A stretch of DNA of 64,000 nucleotides. Source: Otatea glauca. Lineage: Eukaryota; Streptophyta; Magnoliopsida; Poales; Poaceae. Under the pieces are notes generated by a model. It saw only the letters and a program-made list of their open reading frames with translations. It searched no databases and was not told the origin of the DNA. Shown piece by piece: positions 12,290-23,342 of this stretch. The stretch covers positions 5,704,309-5,768,308 of the forward strand of contig CM070730.1 in the NCBI GenBank assembly GCA_036346275.1, in the 5' to 3' direction. Position 1 is the first letter of the stretch. Each line of letters opens with the position of its first letter. The translations under genes were made by a program, and so were the position numbers.

Positions 12290-12500
12290 TGGAGAGGAGG
12301 CTGGTGGAGACTGGGAAGAGCGGAAGCTTCTACAAGAAGAGGGTTCTGCTCGGTTCAGTTGATTCGTTGAGCCTTCGACGGGGAGGAGGGGGTGCGCCTC
12401 CCTTATCTGCTTTCCCAGGAGGATGGCAATTGGCAATAGATTGGTTTCCTTCTCGATGCTTCCGAAGGCAAATGCCAACTAGCTCCGTCTAAGGTTACAC

Positions 12501-14415
12501 AGCCCAAACGGGCGGCCCGGCCGTTTAGACCCGGTTAATAAACGTATCGTGTCGTACTGGGATGTTGATCTAAACACGGTTCAGTGGTGTAACACAGCCG
12601 GCCCAGTGGCTTCGCGGGCCAACAGTTTAAACGGGCTGGATTCGCCCGTTAGCATAAAAAAAAATCAAAAATATCGAAAAAAATGTTAGAAAAATTAGAA
12701 AATCGAAAAAGTATGAAAAAATTCAAAAAAATGGGAAAAAGTTAGAATAATTAGAAAAACTAAAACATGTAGGAAAACTTTTTAAAAATATATGTAAATG
12801 TATGTTCTGTAAGTAGCGGTTGACCAGCCTGGCTACGAAAGTGCGTGTTAATATAAACATAAAATATGCTCTTACAGGGTACGAGAGACTTAAGTATCAA
12901 GTAAGTAGAGTTCCACCTAACATGCATATCCAAACCAAACTTATATGGACATACCTCTATTGCAATACAATAAGTCTTATATACATCTACTACTTGATTA
13001 GAATTATTTAAGAAAGATATTGCAGTGCAAAAAGGTTCAAGGTACTGGTCTAACCTCTTCAAACCAGATTTAACTATAAGATTAATAATATGGCAAGCAC
13101 AACGCTGATGTAATAAGAAAGATTCGGCATACGAATTAAAAAGCAGAGTAAGAATGGTCATAACATAGGTATTTGCTGAAGCATTATCTAATGTTATCAT
13201 AAAAAATTTATCTGTAAGGCCAAAATCTTCCACAACTTTTATAATACAATCAACAATATTTTTCACCAGTGTGTGCTACATCAATTAATTTGAATCCTAT
13301 AATTCTTTTCTCGATTGGGAATCATTGATTACATAATGAGCAACTACACTAAGCTAATCCTCTTTAGCCCTACCACTCCATATGTTTGATGTCAAAGACA
13401 CAGAAAAAGTATAGGTATTAAATTGCTCTTTTAGCTTACTACGATAATTATTGTAATATTTAATCAGATCTCTAGTTGTTGCCTGTCTAAAAACTGTAAA
13501 AAAAACTTATGATTATGAACGGTCCTAATATAGTTTTCAAATGCATGTGACTAACTAAAGTTTAAAGGAAGATCTTGAGAAGCGATTAAACGACAAAGAG
13601 ATTCATGAGCTACCTCAGAATTGTAGTCCCAGTTACGTACTGTGCTGTCGGTGTTGTACTGTAGCTGCGTCTGCCTCAAAGCCACCCCTACTTTTCTTTT
13701 ACAGCTCTTAGCATGTCTCTTCAAATGCCTCGTTTCACCTGAAGATTTCGCAGTTAATTTATGCTTACAATATCTACAAATAGCATTCCTACTTTGAATG
13801 TCGTTTGATGTCTCGAAAATTTGCTTGAAATATATCCCAGACTCCTGATGTACCACATCTTGATCTTTTTGACCCAGTGTTTGCCGACGCAGTAGCACTT
13901 GTAGAGCCTGAAGATGGTATATGTACTACAGCTTTTTCAGCTTCATAGGATGCAAGGTAAAATCCCGAAATCAGAAACTGGGAAGGACAAAAAATCCTGG
14001 TGCTCCGTAAAGAAAACTGTAAGAATTAATTACACTATTAGTGCTTTAATATCATTTAAAATAATAAGAACAATGAAAAATTAAATCACAATTCTTACCT
14101 TGATTTCTTGACAGAAGCCGAAAGCCGAATTTTGGATTTTTGGCAAAATTAGTTCGAATTTTGCCAAATTATCATCAAGAGCAAGAGAATTTTCACAAGA
14201 GGATGAAAAAGAGATTGCAAGTTTGTTGGTGGGGAAATGAGGAGGGATTACCACCCTATTTACAGAAAAAAAAATTAGGATTTTTTTCGAGTTTTTTAAA
14301 GCCTCTAACAACTAAAAATGACTATTTTTCGAATAAACAGGCCGTGCCGAGCCTAATCGTGCCTAGACCGTACCAACAGTGGCGGGCTTCGACATGGCCC
14401 ATATGGGCATCTCTA
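12501..14415 (-). mobile_element. Decayed autonomous-type hAT transposon
   Basis: The right end reads TAGAGATGCCC on the minus strand, a hAT-like terminus. The left end is degraded and starts at AGCCCAAACGGG. The flanks GTTACAC (12494-12500) and GTTACAAC (14416-14423) look like an 8-bp target duplication that lost one base. Inside are a BED zinc finger and transposase remains, both on the minus strand. The element starts only about 210 bp upstream of the co-chaperonin start codon. Confidence 0.75.
12760..13930 (-). pseudogene. hAT transposase (BED finger plus hAT core), degraded
   Basis: The N-terminal part (13898-13551) has a BED-type zinc finger with CRYCKHKL and HLKRHAKSC. The middle (about 13550-13267) is readable as transposase (RDLIKYYNNY, NIWSGRAKED) but carries at least two stops and a frame change. 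The next part (13266-12760) has the conserved hAT core, with ITLDNASANT, CACHIINLIV and RWNSTY. No C-terminal hAT dimerisation region follows. It resembles the RICESLEEPER type of plant hAT proteins. Clearly non-functional as it stands. Confidence 0.9.
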
Positions 14416-14423
14416 GTTACAAC

Positions 14424-14525
14424 CGTATTTATTCTTAACACATAGACTAATGGACTAACAAGACATTAAGTTTACAAGTCGTATTTATTCTTAGCACATA
14501 GACTAATAGACTAATAAGATATTAA
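14424..14525. repeat. Two-copy direct repeat, 46 bp unit, 56 bp period
   Basis: CGTATTTATTCTTAACACAT at 14424 is repeated at 14480 with a few substitutions, continuing through the GACTAATGGACTAACAAGA stretch. It lies directly next to the right end of the hAT element. Confidence 0.7.
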
Positions 14526-14539
14526 AAACAACTAAATTA

Positions 14540-14720
14540 TCTCTACTTAATATCACTAAGCATGTACTCAATGTATGCATGTAGAGAATATAAAATAAAG
14601 ATGAGTATTGATTAGAGGTATAGAGAAAACATCACACTAATTTTACATTGAAATAGAAAATACGTTCTATATTTATGAACAAGATAATTTAAAAAATAAA
14701 TCTCGTAAATATAGACGGAG
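14540..14720. mobile_element. MITE fragment with one recognisable end
   Basis: It ends in ATAGACGGAGGAGTTA, the kind of terminus seen in grass Stowaway-like elements. Its interior (GATTAGAGGTATAGAGAAAA, then TTTACATTGAAA) matches a second copy at about 22220-22280. The left end is missing or decayed. Confidence 0.45.
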
Positions 14721-15755
14721 GAGTTATTTTTTTATTTTTAGAGAAAGGGTAATTCCTAATGGAACGTGCAGTTTCTTATCGGCCGTAATTCTTAGAATTC
14801 ACCGGGTAATAACTTTTCTCCTTACAGGTGTTATTGGTCAATAACCTCTGTGTAGTTTGGCCCATGATGAGAGTTGCGGGGGATCTGGGTCGTCCTGATG
14901 TTGATGGACCATCCAGTTATTTCATATTTGGGTATCTTACTTTTCCGTCCATTTAGCCTGGCCCATTCTTAAGCAAGCCATTGACCGTTTGGAGATACTA
15001 CTTATATTCCTGTCTACTCGTCCTTTCACACAGCGACGCAGTCACCACTCACCATCAAGGTTTGAAATCCTGGTTTTGGTTGATATCTCACAAGAGACCG
15101 AAAGACGAAATTCTGATGAGATCTCATAATTTTGGATAAATTCTAAACGAAATAAAAAAAACAAAAATTTAAATCTATTTTGTTTGCACCGAGATTTTGG
15201 CAAAGAAGCTGAGATTTCGGTAAAATTAAACTGAGCGAAAAATAGTTCAAAACACGGTACAATTTTTTGAATTTTTTTATAGATGGTCGACACAACACTA
15301 ATGCTCTTATAAAAATTTCAGATGATTATTAGGCCTGAGAAATTTTAAAAATTCGAAAAATGCTACTATCCTGATAAATTCGATGTACACCTCCAGTACA
15401 TTCGTAGCCATCACAACAAAAGTTAGGGGTGAGGCCAACATGCTTTAGTCAGCTCGCTGCTGCTGCCAGATCAAATATCGTCACCGGACCCAGCAAGTAT
15501 ACAACATATTAACTAGATAATATATTAATAACAATAAAATTAAATAATTAATAATAATATATAGCAAACAATAAAATTAAATGATGAGAGGTGCTTCCAT
15601 ACTTTTCTTTTTAACAGCTGCACAAACATTAAAGAATGAATGAAAGGTAGATGATGATTACTTACCCCTTCGCTTGCTTCAAGATTTATGCAACTTGTAT
15701 TAGAGAGAAAGTATTACATATTGTATTGTATATTTATATACGGCCTCGGCTGTGG
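14721..15755. other. Intergenic, repeat debris
   Basis: No gene. CAAGGTTTGAAATCCTGG at 15057 resembles the left end of the hAT-like family at 22499 and 55795, but its right end is not evident. AT-rich low complexity lies at about 15500-15585. Confidence 0.4.
15588..15712. repeat. Dispersed repeat, copy 1 of 3
   Basis: Starts GAGAGGTGCTTCCATA and runs through CAGCTGCACAAA and GATGATGATTACTTACCCCTT to a TTGTATTAG motif. Copies occur at 28508-28650 (close) and 23605-23725 (diverged). Noncoding, family unknown to me. Confidence 0.7.
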
Positions 15756-16996
15756 GCGAGCCATAGTCAGGGATTCAAATTTCATCGGTTTTCGCTCGAA
15801 TTTCACGAAAGCCACTCGTACCACGCCAGTTCAGAAATGTAAACCGTTCGGTTTACCACTGAAGTGTAAATTCAAATTCAAAAATTTTGAAAAATTAAAA
15901 AAACAAATTATCCAAAATTTCCCTAAAATTAGTATTAATAGTTTTATGACCTTTGGTGTGATTTTTTTTGAAAAAAGGAAGTTCGTAGATATTTTTGAGC
16001 CATTCAAAATGTATATAATAGAAAAGCAAAAAAATAGAAAAAGGCCAGCCTGCAGGCTTGAGCCTACAGGCTAGAGTCACCTCTAGGCCTCCGGCCCACC
16101 CCAACATGGCATTTGTGTAGGAAGAACAACAAAAATATGCCTACTTTACAACTTCAAATTAAAGATATCGAAATGTGAATGATATGTGAATGCTTATTTT
16201 TTGCACTTATTGGATTGATATGTCAATGGTATTGAAATGAAAGGTTATTTGTTGACATATTATTGCTAAATGTCTACTTTACAACTTCAGATTGTCTAAA
16301 ATATAGCAAAGGTCATGCCGAAATTTTATTTAATTTGTATGTTTCATTTCATTGCAACTCAATTTTTCATAACATTTCGTTCGTGTAAGTAAAACATGGC
16401 ATATGTGTGACAATATAAGGACAACGAAGCTATGCCTATTTCACAACTTCAAATGAAAGGTATTGAAATGTTAATGGTGTTTACATGTGAATGGTATTGA
16501 TATGTGATTATATGAATGCTTATTTTTGCACTCGTTGAATTGATACGTGAGTAGTATTGAAATGAAAGAATATTTATTGACATATTATTGCTAAATGACT
16601 ACTTTATAATTTGCAATTGTCTAAAATATAGCAAAGGTCATGCCGAATTTTTTCTATATTTAGGAAAGATCATGTCGGATTTTTTTTCCGTGTTTTCCAT
16701 ATTTTTTTATAATTCTAACATTTTTCTTATTTTTTTTGGCCTTTAATGGTTTTTTACAAATTATTTATTTTTATTTTCCAATTTTTCATCGTGTCGTTGA
16801 TTTTCGAGAAAACCTTTCAAATTTTGCCTCTTTTCGAGCGGTTTTTGAGTTTTTCATTCGAATTTCACTCCTCTATTTGATCGGTTTTCAAATTCGTTTG
16901 ACTGTAAAAAAAACCTTCGGTTTTTTGCGATTTTTGTTCGGTTTTCTGTGAATTTCGGTACCCACGCTCAATCTGTGAAATGGTAGTGTTAACCCT
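15756..16996. mobile_element. Probable non-autonomous hAT-like element
   Basis: GGCTGTGG occurs at 15748-15755 and 16997-17004, an 8-bp direct repeat consistent with a hAT target duplication. The right end is TTAACCCT. A matching CAGGGATTCAAA start lies 12 bp inside the left repeat, so the left junction is irregular. The interior has no transposase. Confidence 0.5.
16121..16655. repeat. Two direct repeats of about 230 bp, 298 bp apart
   Basis: The stretch from 16121 (TATGCCTACTTTACAACTTC) to about 16345 recurs at 16419-16655. Both copies end with GCAAAGGTCATGCCGAA. The copies are diverged. They lie inside the element at 15756-16996. Confidence 0.75.
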
Positions 16997-17221
16997 GGCT
17001 GTGGACGGCACACGCCAATCATCCTCCACTCAACAAATCCTCCTCTTCTCCTCCGTTTACGCAACTTGTTTTGGCACCAGAGCATCGGTTTCGAACTCAT
17101 TTCGTCCCATACCAAGTTCGGACGCCACCTGATCGCTTGAAGCATGGCTTCCGCTTCCACCGAATCACTGAACAAGACCGGTATATAGGACCAGCGCCTG
17201 CCGCCTCAAGTTCACCCCTAG

Positions 17222-17540
17222 ATGGATTTAAAAAAATATAATAATACATTTTTAAAATAAATTTACTAAAATAATACATAAAAAATTACAAAATATACCT
17301 ATATGTCAAATGAATTGGCGACAGAAGCTTCAGCTTTGTTGACCAAATGAATCTGCAACAAAATAATCTATCGGTCAATTCAATCCGTAACAAAAACAGG
17401 CATTTGCTACTAATTGAATTGGTGACAGAAACTCTATCGTCAAATGAAATAACACAGTGATATTTTTTTGTAATATTTTGACGTATTATTTTTAAAAAAT
17501 CATTTTTAAAATATACTATTTTTTATATAAAAAAATCACC
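17222..17540. mobile_element. Long-TIR MITE, Mutator-like, diverged
   Basis: About 85 bp at each end are imperfect inverted repeats: ATAATACATAAAAAATTAC on the left against ATAATACGTCAAAATATTAC read from the right. The flanks ACCCCTAGA and ACCACTAGT could be a decayed 9-bp target duplication. It resembles the better preserved element at 18041-18295. Confidence 0.55.
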
Positions 17541-17640
17541 ACTAGTCTCTGGTAGCAAAACCCCAGCCATCAATGTTAGCTTTAAGTACACCGGCCGGCC
17601 GGACGGGGTTTACTCACTCTGTTCCTGAACAGTTATTCTA

Positions 17641-17642
<2 letters not shown>

Positions 17643-17720
<78 letters not shown>
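17643..17720. repeat. (TA)n microsatellite
   Basis: About 39 uninterrupted TA units. Confidence 0.97.
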
Positions 17721-17724
<4 letters not shown>

Positions 17725-18040
17725 CCTTTTCATTAGATCTTTTATTGTTATATAGATGGTATATTTTACTCTAGTCTATAGTAGTAAATATTATTAGAAA
17801 TAGATAAAGGAGATGGTTTGTTATAGAATAATATATATTTAGAAATAAAATTTAAGAGTTAGAATGACACGTATAAACAGATGGAGTACTTGTATCGTGT
17901 AACGAGAAACTGTAATTCGTCGACAGAACAAATGCTTTCGGCAACATTTGCTTTTTATTCCTCCATGTCCACCGGCATCACATCAGCACCGCGGCTTTGA
18001 GGCCGATTTTCTCTGGTAACTGCATCAGAGAGACTAACAT

Positions 18041-18295
18041 AGAATTATTTTTTAAAATAATACTTGAAAAATAAAAAATTACAGAAATAATATGTCGAAA
18101 TTAAAAATTACAAATATACCTTTCTGTCGCTCTGTCGCTATTTCAAATAGCGACAAGGAGCAGTTTTAGACCTCATTTCTACCGAGCAAATGCAGACGAC
18201 AAATAGCGATAGAGAGGTATATTTGTAATTTTTAATTTCGGCATATTATTTCTGTAATTTTTCATTTTTCAAGTATTATTTTAAAAAAATAATTC
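18041..18295. mobile_element. Mutator-type MITE with long near-perfect inverted repeats
   Basis: A perfect 9-bp direct repeat GACTAACAT flanks it (18032-18040 and 18296-18304), the target duplication size of Mutator-like elements. The first and last roughly 85-100 bp are inverted copies with only a few mismatches. The spacer contains GTCGCTATTT motifs in both orientations. A transcript would fold into a long hairpin. No coding capacity. Confidence 0.88.
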
Positions 18296-18304
18296 GACTA
18301 ACAT

Positions 18305-19342
18305 ATGCCACGCAAGGCACAGCACATTCCGGGAACTTCAGTCGCACTTCCTCTGTTTGCAACGCCCTCCACCTCTGCTTTGTCATCTTACACTTTAAGA
18401 AAAGATGGCATCCATCCTCATCCATCGCCATATGAGAATATGGTAATCCTGCAATTGAATCCCTGGCTGTCCTTTGTACAAATAATTTGTACGCCGATCT
18501 GACAAAGAAAACTCCCTTTGTATGAAAGTAAAATACACACAGATGGTCAATTTGATCATTTGTAGGAATTTTAAGGACCAGAACGTCTAAAGTATCAATT
18601 CCTGTCCTTTATTAGGAAAGGGATCTGTGCAGTGACAAATAAGCGGTCCTCGGCTGTTTCAACCGTCCGATCGAGGCAACGAGCAGTTCAAATCGTTTAA
18701 GAGTACTCAGTGTTTGCTACAGTATAAAAATCGGCACATTATTTTTGAACAATAAACTCGAAAGATCTGGAACAACACTGCATTGGATCTCGATTCCTTT
18801 ATTAGTGACGGGCTTTTGTTCTCCATCTCCCAGGAATGCAGGGATCTTGCCAGCTGTCTATATTCACACTTCACCAATCCTCCAAATAACTCCATCCTTA
18901 GTTCAGGCCCTGAAGTATTCTTCTCCAAGTATATCTAAGTATATGACATACCGCCAACCGGTTTCGTATGAAGAATATTACCCCTTACGAAAATAATTTA
19001 GCTGATAGCACCCGAGCACACAGAGAATTAGGATTTTGAAGCATTCTTCACGCAAGTTTCGCAAGATAGCAATATTAAACGCTCGCGAATGCCACATGTT
19101 GTAGAGTATTTCTTCTTCTTCTTTTTATATCGCAAATGCGAACTAGTTTGATCTTAAAATTTTAAAGAGATATAGAATATATACTCCGGTATATATGGTA
19201 ATTTTTTGAGACTTCTAAGTTTGATGAAAATCTGATTTTCATCAGATTCACATTTTTACCTAAGATGTCGCCCAGATATAGGGCAAACTGAACTTCTAAA
19301 CTAATCTGTTAGTACTTTTTTAAAAACCGGTGCTAAAGGATT
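18305..19342. other. Intergenic, no gene recognised
   Basis: The stretch at about 18640-18770 (GAGGCAACGAGCAGTTCAAATC, GAAAGATCTGGAAC) resembles 27590-27680 and is probably part of a dispersed repeat. The rest has no recognisable feature. Confidence 0.4.
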
Positions 19343-19637
19343 CTATGGGTGTGTTTGGTTGTCTGCACCACCCTAGTCTGTCCCGTATGAGCTATTTAGG
19401 CTAACCTTGGCCTGCATGAGTGGATGCATGTTAAGTTGTTTGGTTGTTTGTTTATGCATCTCATGAGTCTGCATTAGAGAGAAGCCCAATTTTTGTGTTT
19501 CCTTCATCCTGCATGAGTGGATGCAATTGCATCCACCTGACCTGGATGAACAGGAGACCAAACACTTGTCTAACAGATACAGTTGCATCTACTCATGCGA
19601 TTCAGACACCCATACAGGCAACCAAACACACCCATAG
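19343..19637. mobile_element. MITE with 19-bp perfect terminal inverted repeats
   Basis: The 295-bp element starts CTATGGGTGTGTTTGGTTG and ends with its exact complement. The core GGGTGTGTTTGGTTG end resembles the Tourist-like element at 8973. The target duplication is ambiguous (TA could be read), so the superfamily is unresolved. CTGCATGAGTGGATGCA occurs twice inside. Confidence 0.8.
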
Positions 19638-22490
19638 TGCTTCCCGGGAGTTATAGGGTGGCCTTTTTATTCTAATTTATGTTGGTGTTTAGTTTGGGTT
19701 TCTAGCCGGTTTAGGTAATAAAGGTTGGACACTGGACTCCCGTCAGTTCGGTTTCGGTGTATAAAAGGGCAATGTGGCATCAAGAAGCCCGGTTCATACA
19801 CGTTTTGGTTTCTAGTCGATTTAGACCAGCTACTAAGTGGCCATTATAAGCAGGCTGCAGCCCATCGATCGTCCAGTGGTAACATTACTTACTGTATGTA
19901 ATCCAAGTACCCTCTAAAAAATCTAGGTAATTAAATGAAATTCCACGAAAGGAGTAAATTTTATCAAAAAATAAAATATATGGAATAATCCCTCAAAAGT
20001 ATAAAAACGAAAATTGCGCAATCTCTCTGTCTCGTCCTCTGTGGTAAAATAAAGGGGCAATGGCCAGAAACTGTCAATGGACTTGACCATATCACCCAAT
20101 AATTAGTAGTAGTGACATACTAGTATATATTCATGGTCAATATATACTCGATAGATCTCCGCTTCCTAAGTACCACCGGATCGAGCACTGATGCAAATCC
20201 GGAAGTGATTGACTTTTCAAGTCTCTTTTACCTCGGGTTTTTTAATCTAGTCATCTTTTTCAAGCAAAATTATAAATCTAGTTTTCTCCGTCGTGTTTCT
20301 ATGCTTCCCTACAGTGAAAGTCATCCAGCTGTGTCCTAGGAGCACGGGAGCGAGCAACGGCGGACGAGCGCGGGAGCGCGCCCTACCACGGCAGCCAAGG
20401 GCGAGAGGTGGGAGAGCCAGCCTTCTGTGACAGACTGACAGTCGAGTGCGGGAGACAACCTATCGTGACCGGTGAGTGCGGGAGGCCGCCACCTATGGTA
20501 AAAGAGTACATGAGCACGTTAAAGGTCGTCATTTCTGCAAATCCGTGATGCCAGCGGCCTGCCCGCTGCGCTCTGCCGATATGATCGAGATGGCCGGCCG
20601 GATCACACTTCACACACACTGTCGCTGCAGACCAGGCCTTCTGCTACGCATTGATGCACCACTTGGGGCCCGGCCGTGTACTGTACAGTTCGTGAATGGG
20701 AGGCCAAGGTCACTGGGTCCTACGCTTCTGAGAAGAGATCTGATCGTACACGCACACCAACCATACAATGAACGCTACAATACTGCTACTACTACAGTAC
20801 GTAACATACAGTAGTATATACTAATAGCAGATAGCTAGATGGGCACGGATCGGATCATGTATGTATGATGTATGCAGTCGGCAGAGAGAGAAATCAAGAA
20901 AACGACCCTCTGTTTGGAGCTTACTGCCCCTGGCCGCACTGCAGCCTCCCTGCGATCCTAGCTGATACATTAATTCTTAATCTGAAATTTTTACCACACA
21001 TGTATCATGTATGCGTGTTAATATCTGTCAGTGTCACCACGTCATCAGTGCGTTCGTTAATCCATAGGCGACTTGACGTGACACGACTCTTGTGCATTAG
21101 TTTTCTCTTAGGCGATGTTGATATTGTGGTACGTTCTATTGGTTTGGTGTGGTTGCTACCAAGACGATTTTGTCATGCCCATCAAAGAACCTCGACATGC
21201 TAATCAGGCCACGAAAATCTCGGCTGCACACTCGCTAGTAAATTAACCAGGCTAATGTTGATTTAATCGAGTTAGGTTAGCGCAAACCCATCGGCCACCG
21301 ATCGATCGATTGACCTACTTTTCTAATGAGTCACTGATTGAATTATTTTTGATATTGGTGTTTTGAAATTTGTAAGAACTTAAAAAAAATCGTGCACTTT
21401 TGATAAATTTTGAATATATATTAGATTTTTGACGTTACGACTGTTGTACAAGATTGTATAGAGTTGTAGCCTCGGTCCACTGGGAACCAAAATAACAAGC
21501 TAGTGGTCACATGGAACGTACTCAAGTCTCGAGTCTACGCGCGGCGATCAATCCCTTAAGACGGATTTCTTTTTCAGACCTTTTATTACAACTAATGCAT
21601 GCAGCAACTCATCAAGTGATTTGGACGACGAGTCACGACGACCTCCTGTAGTTTTGGTCTACTGGTAGCTTACGTGCTCTACCTGGACACGCAATGGTAG
21701 TTACAGGGAACATTAACAATTTGAAGATGATATAAGTATATACATCCACATTAATAATCGATCCGGCCATCCATGACGTACGTCGTGACATGATATGCCA
21801 CAATCGAAGGACTCAGCTCGAAGCAGATAAGTCGCTATGATCTTCGACGTGCTGACAAGGATCAATACAATATATATCGCGCGTTTGATCGATCGATCAG
21901 GTCAAAATTTAATGGGGGGAGCTTAATTAACTAACTGGCTGGCTCTAGCTCCTCGTGCAATAATTATTAATACATATCCCCGCGTGCGAGACAGATGGAC
22001 AGATCGAATCGTAGTAGTAGTAGTATATTTTTGGGTGGGTGAGTGACTGAGTGTACGCGCGCGCGTGATGCAAGAGCATTGCGCCATGTATCCCTCCCTT
22101 CATTTCGTGTTTATAGCGTATTTTCTCTCAAAGACACGTTAAAAAAGGCTAGACTACTCTTAATTATTATTTCTAAATAATATATTCATTACATACCTAT
22201 AGATAATATAAAGCAAATCTAGATATTTATTAGAGATATAAAGAAAATATAATACTAATTTACATTGAAAAATAAAATGTAGGTAAAAGACCTTTCAAAG
22301 TATACGTGTGTGGTAATGCATGACGCGTTGTTGCTCTGCTCGCGGCGAGGAACGCGTGGGAAGAAATAGTCCCTGCGCGCGCGCGATCAGTGTCCACTTT
22401 TTTCTAGCATGTACTAGTGTACTACTTGTAACTTGTCCACTTTGATCTCTCTCTGTATTTTTATTTGTATCTCATCAGCTGTGATCAGTA
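19638..22490. other. Intergenic, about 2.8 kb without a recognisable gene
   Basis: I see no coding exons or RNA genes. About 22090-22310 is the second copy of the MITE family at 14540-14720 (TAGAGATATAAAGAAAATAT, TTTACATTGAAAAA). Alternating CG runs occur near 22055 and 22377. Confidence 0.4.
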
Positions 22491-22498
22491 GGAAGTGG

Positions 22499-22844
22499 CA
22501 GGGTTAACAAAACCGGTGAAAATCATTCGAAAATCATGGTTTTTGATTTTATCGTTGCGGTTCGAGATTCAAAACCGGTCGGTAAGCCGGTCTAATTAAA
22601 AAAGATTAAAAAAAGTTGAAAAAATTAATGCGATTTAAACCGCTCAAAAACCGTTTTAAGGAACATTTAATTGGTCGGTTGGTTTTTGGTGAAAACTGGG
22701 CAGTTTCTTGTCAAAAATTGCGGTTTTCGATTTTTTTTAAAAAAATCCAAAAAATTTTATTTCCTAGCCCTTCGGGTTCTTACGATTTTCGAACAGTTTT
22801 TCTCAATTTTCGAATTTCAGTTTTCGAACGGTTTTTGAAACCCT
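22499..22844. mobile_element. Non-autonomous hAT-like element
   Basis: A perfect 8-bp direct repeat GGAAGTGG flanks it (22491-22498 and 22845-22852). The ends are CAGGGTTAACAAAACCGG and, from the other side, AGGGTTTCAAAAACCG. The 346-bp interior is made of CGGTTTT/CGAATTT motifs and lacks coding sequence. It shares terminal sequence with the element at 55795-56627. Confidence 0.85.
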
Positions 22845-23109
22845 GGAAGTGGAGTAGTAGAACAAGCCCCAGCAAAGCTATAGCTGCGCGCTTGCTTTTT
22901 CTTGCATGTTTTTCACAGCATACATACGCTGTACGCACAAGCCTCAGTTCCTCAAGCTCTCGATTCTCAAATCCGGCCATACGTATGTGTGGCTGTGTGC
23001 ACAGTGGCGGATCCAGCCAAACATGCATGCCAAATCACTGGTGTTAATTCATTCATCAGCCATCGTCCACTGAGTTCGCAACAAGTGTTCCCACTGCCGT
23101 TCCAACTAA

Positions 23110-23339
23110 GGGTCAGTTTATTTTAGCTTTTGATTTTGAATTCGAGCCCAAAAGCAGAATAAAAAACAAATAGCCCGATTTTAGAATTCGATTCTCACAA
23201 TCCAACCCACCCATATACACTATAATCCATAATCCACTTTATATGTGCTTTTAGGTTCCACCTTTTGGTGAATCAGCTTCTCTACAACCACAATACAGAA
23301 TCAGTTTTTAAAGAATTAAAAGCTAAAATAAATAGACCC
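23110..23339. mobile_element. Tourist-like MITE, family A copy 1
   Basis: 230 bp, bounded by TAA at 23107-23109 and 23340-23342. The terminal inverted repeats begin GGGTCAGTTTATTTTAG and GGGTCTATTTATTTTAG. A second copy lies at 47939-48162. Confidence 0.88.
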
Positions 23340-23342
23340 TAA

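Noticed and set aside
12287..12478. Longer N-terminus of the co-chaperonin from ATG 12478
   Set aside because: It would place 63 non-targeting residues before the transit peptide; more likely 5' leader.
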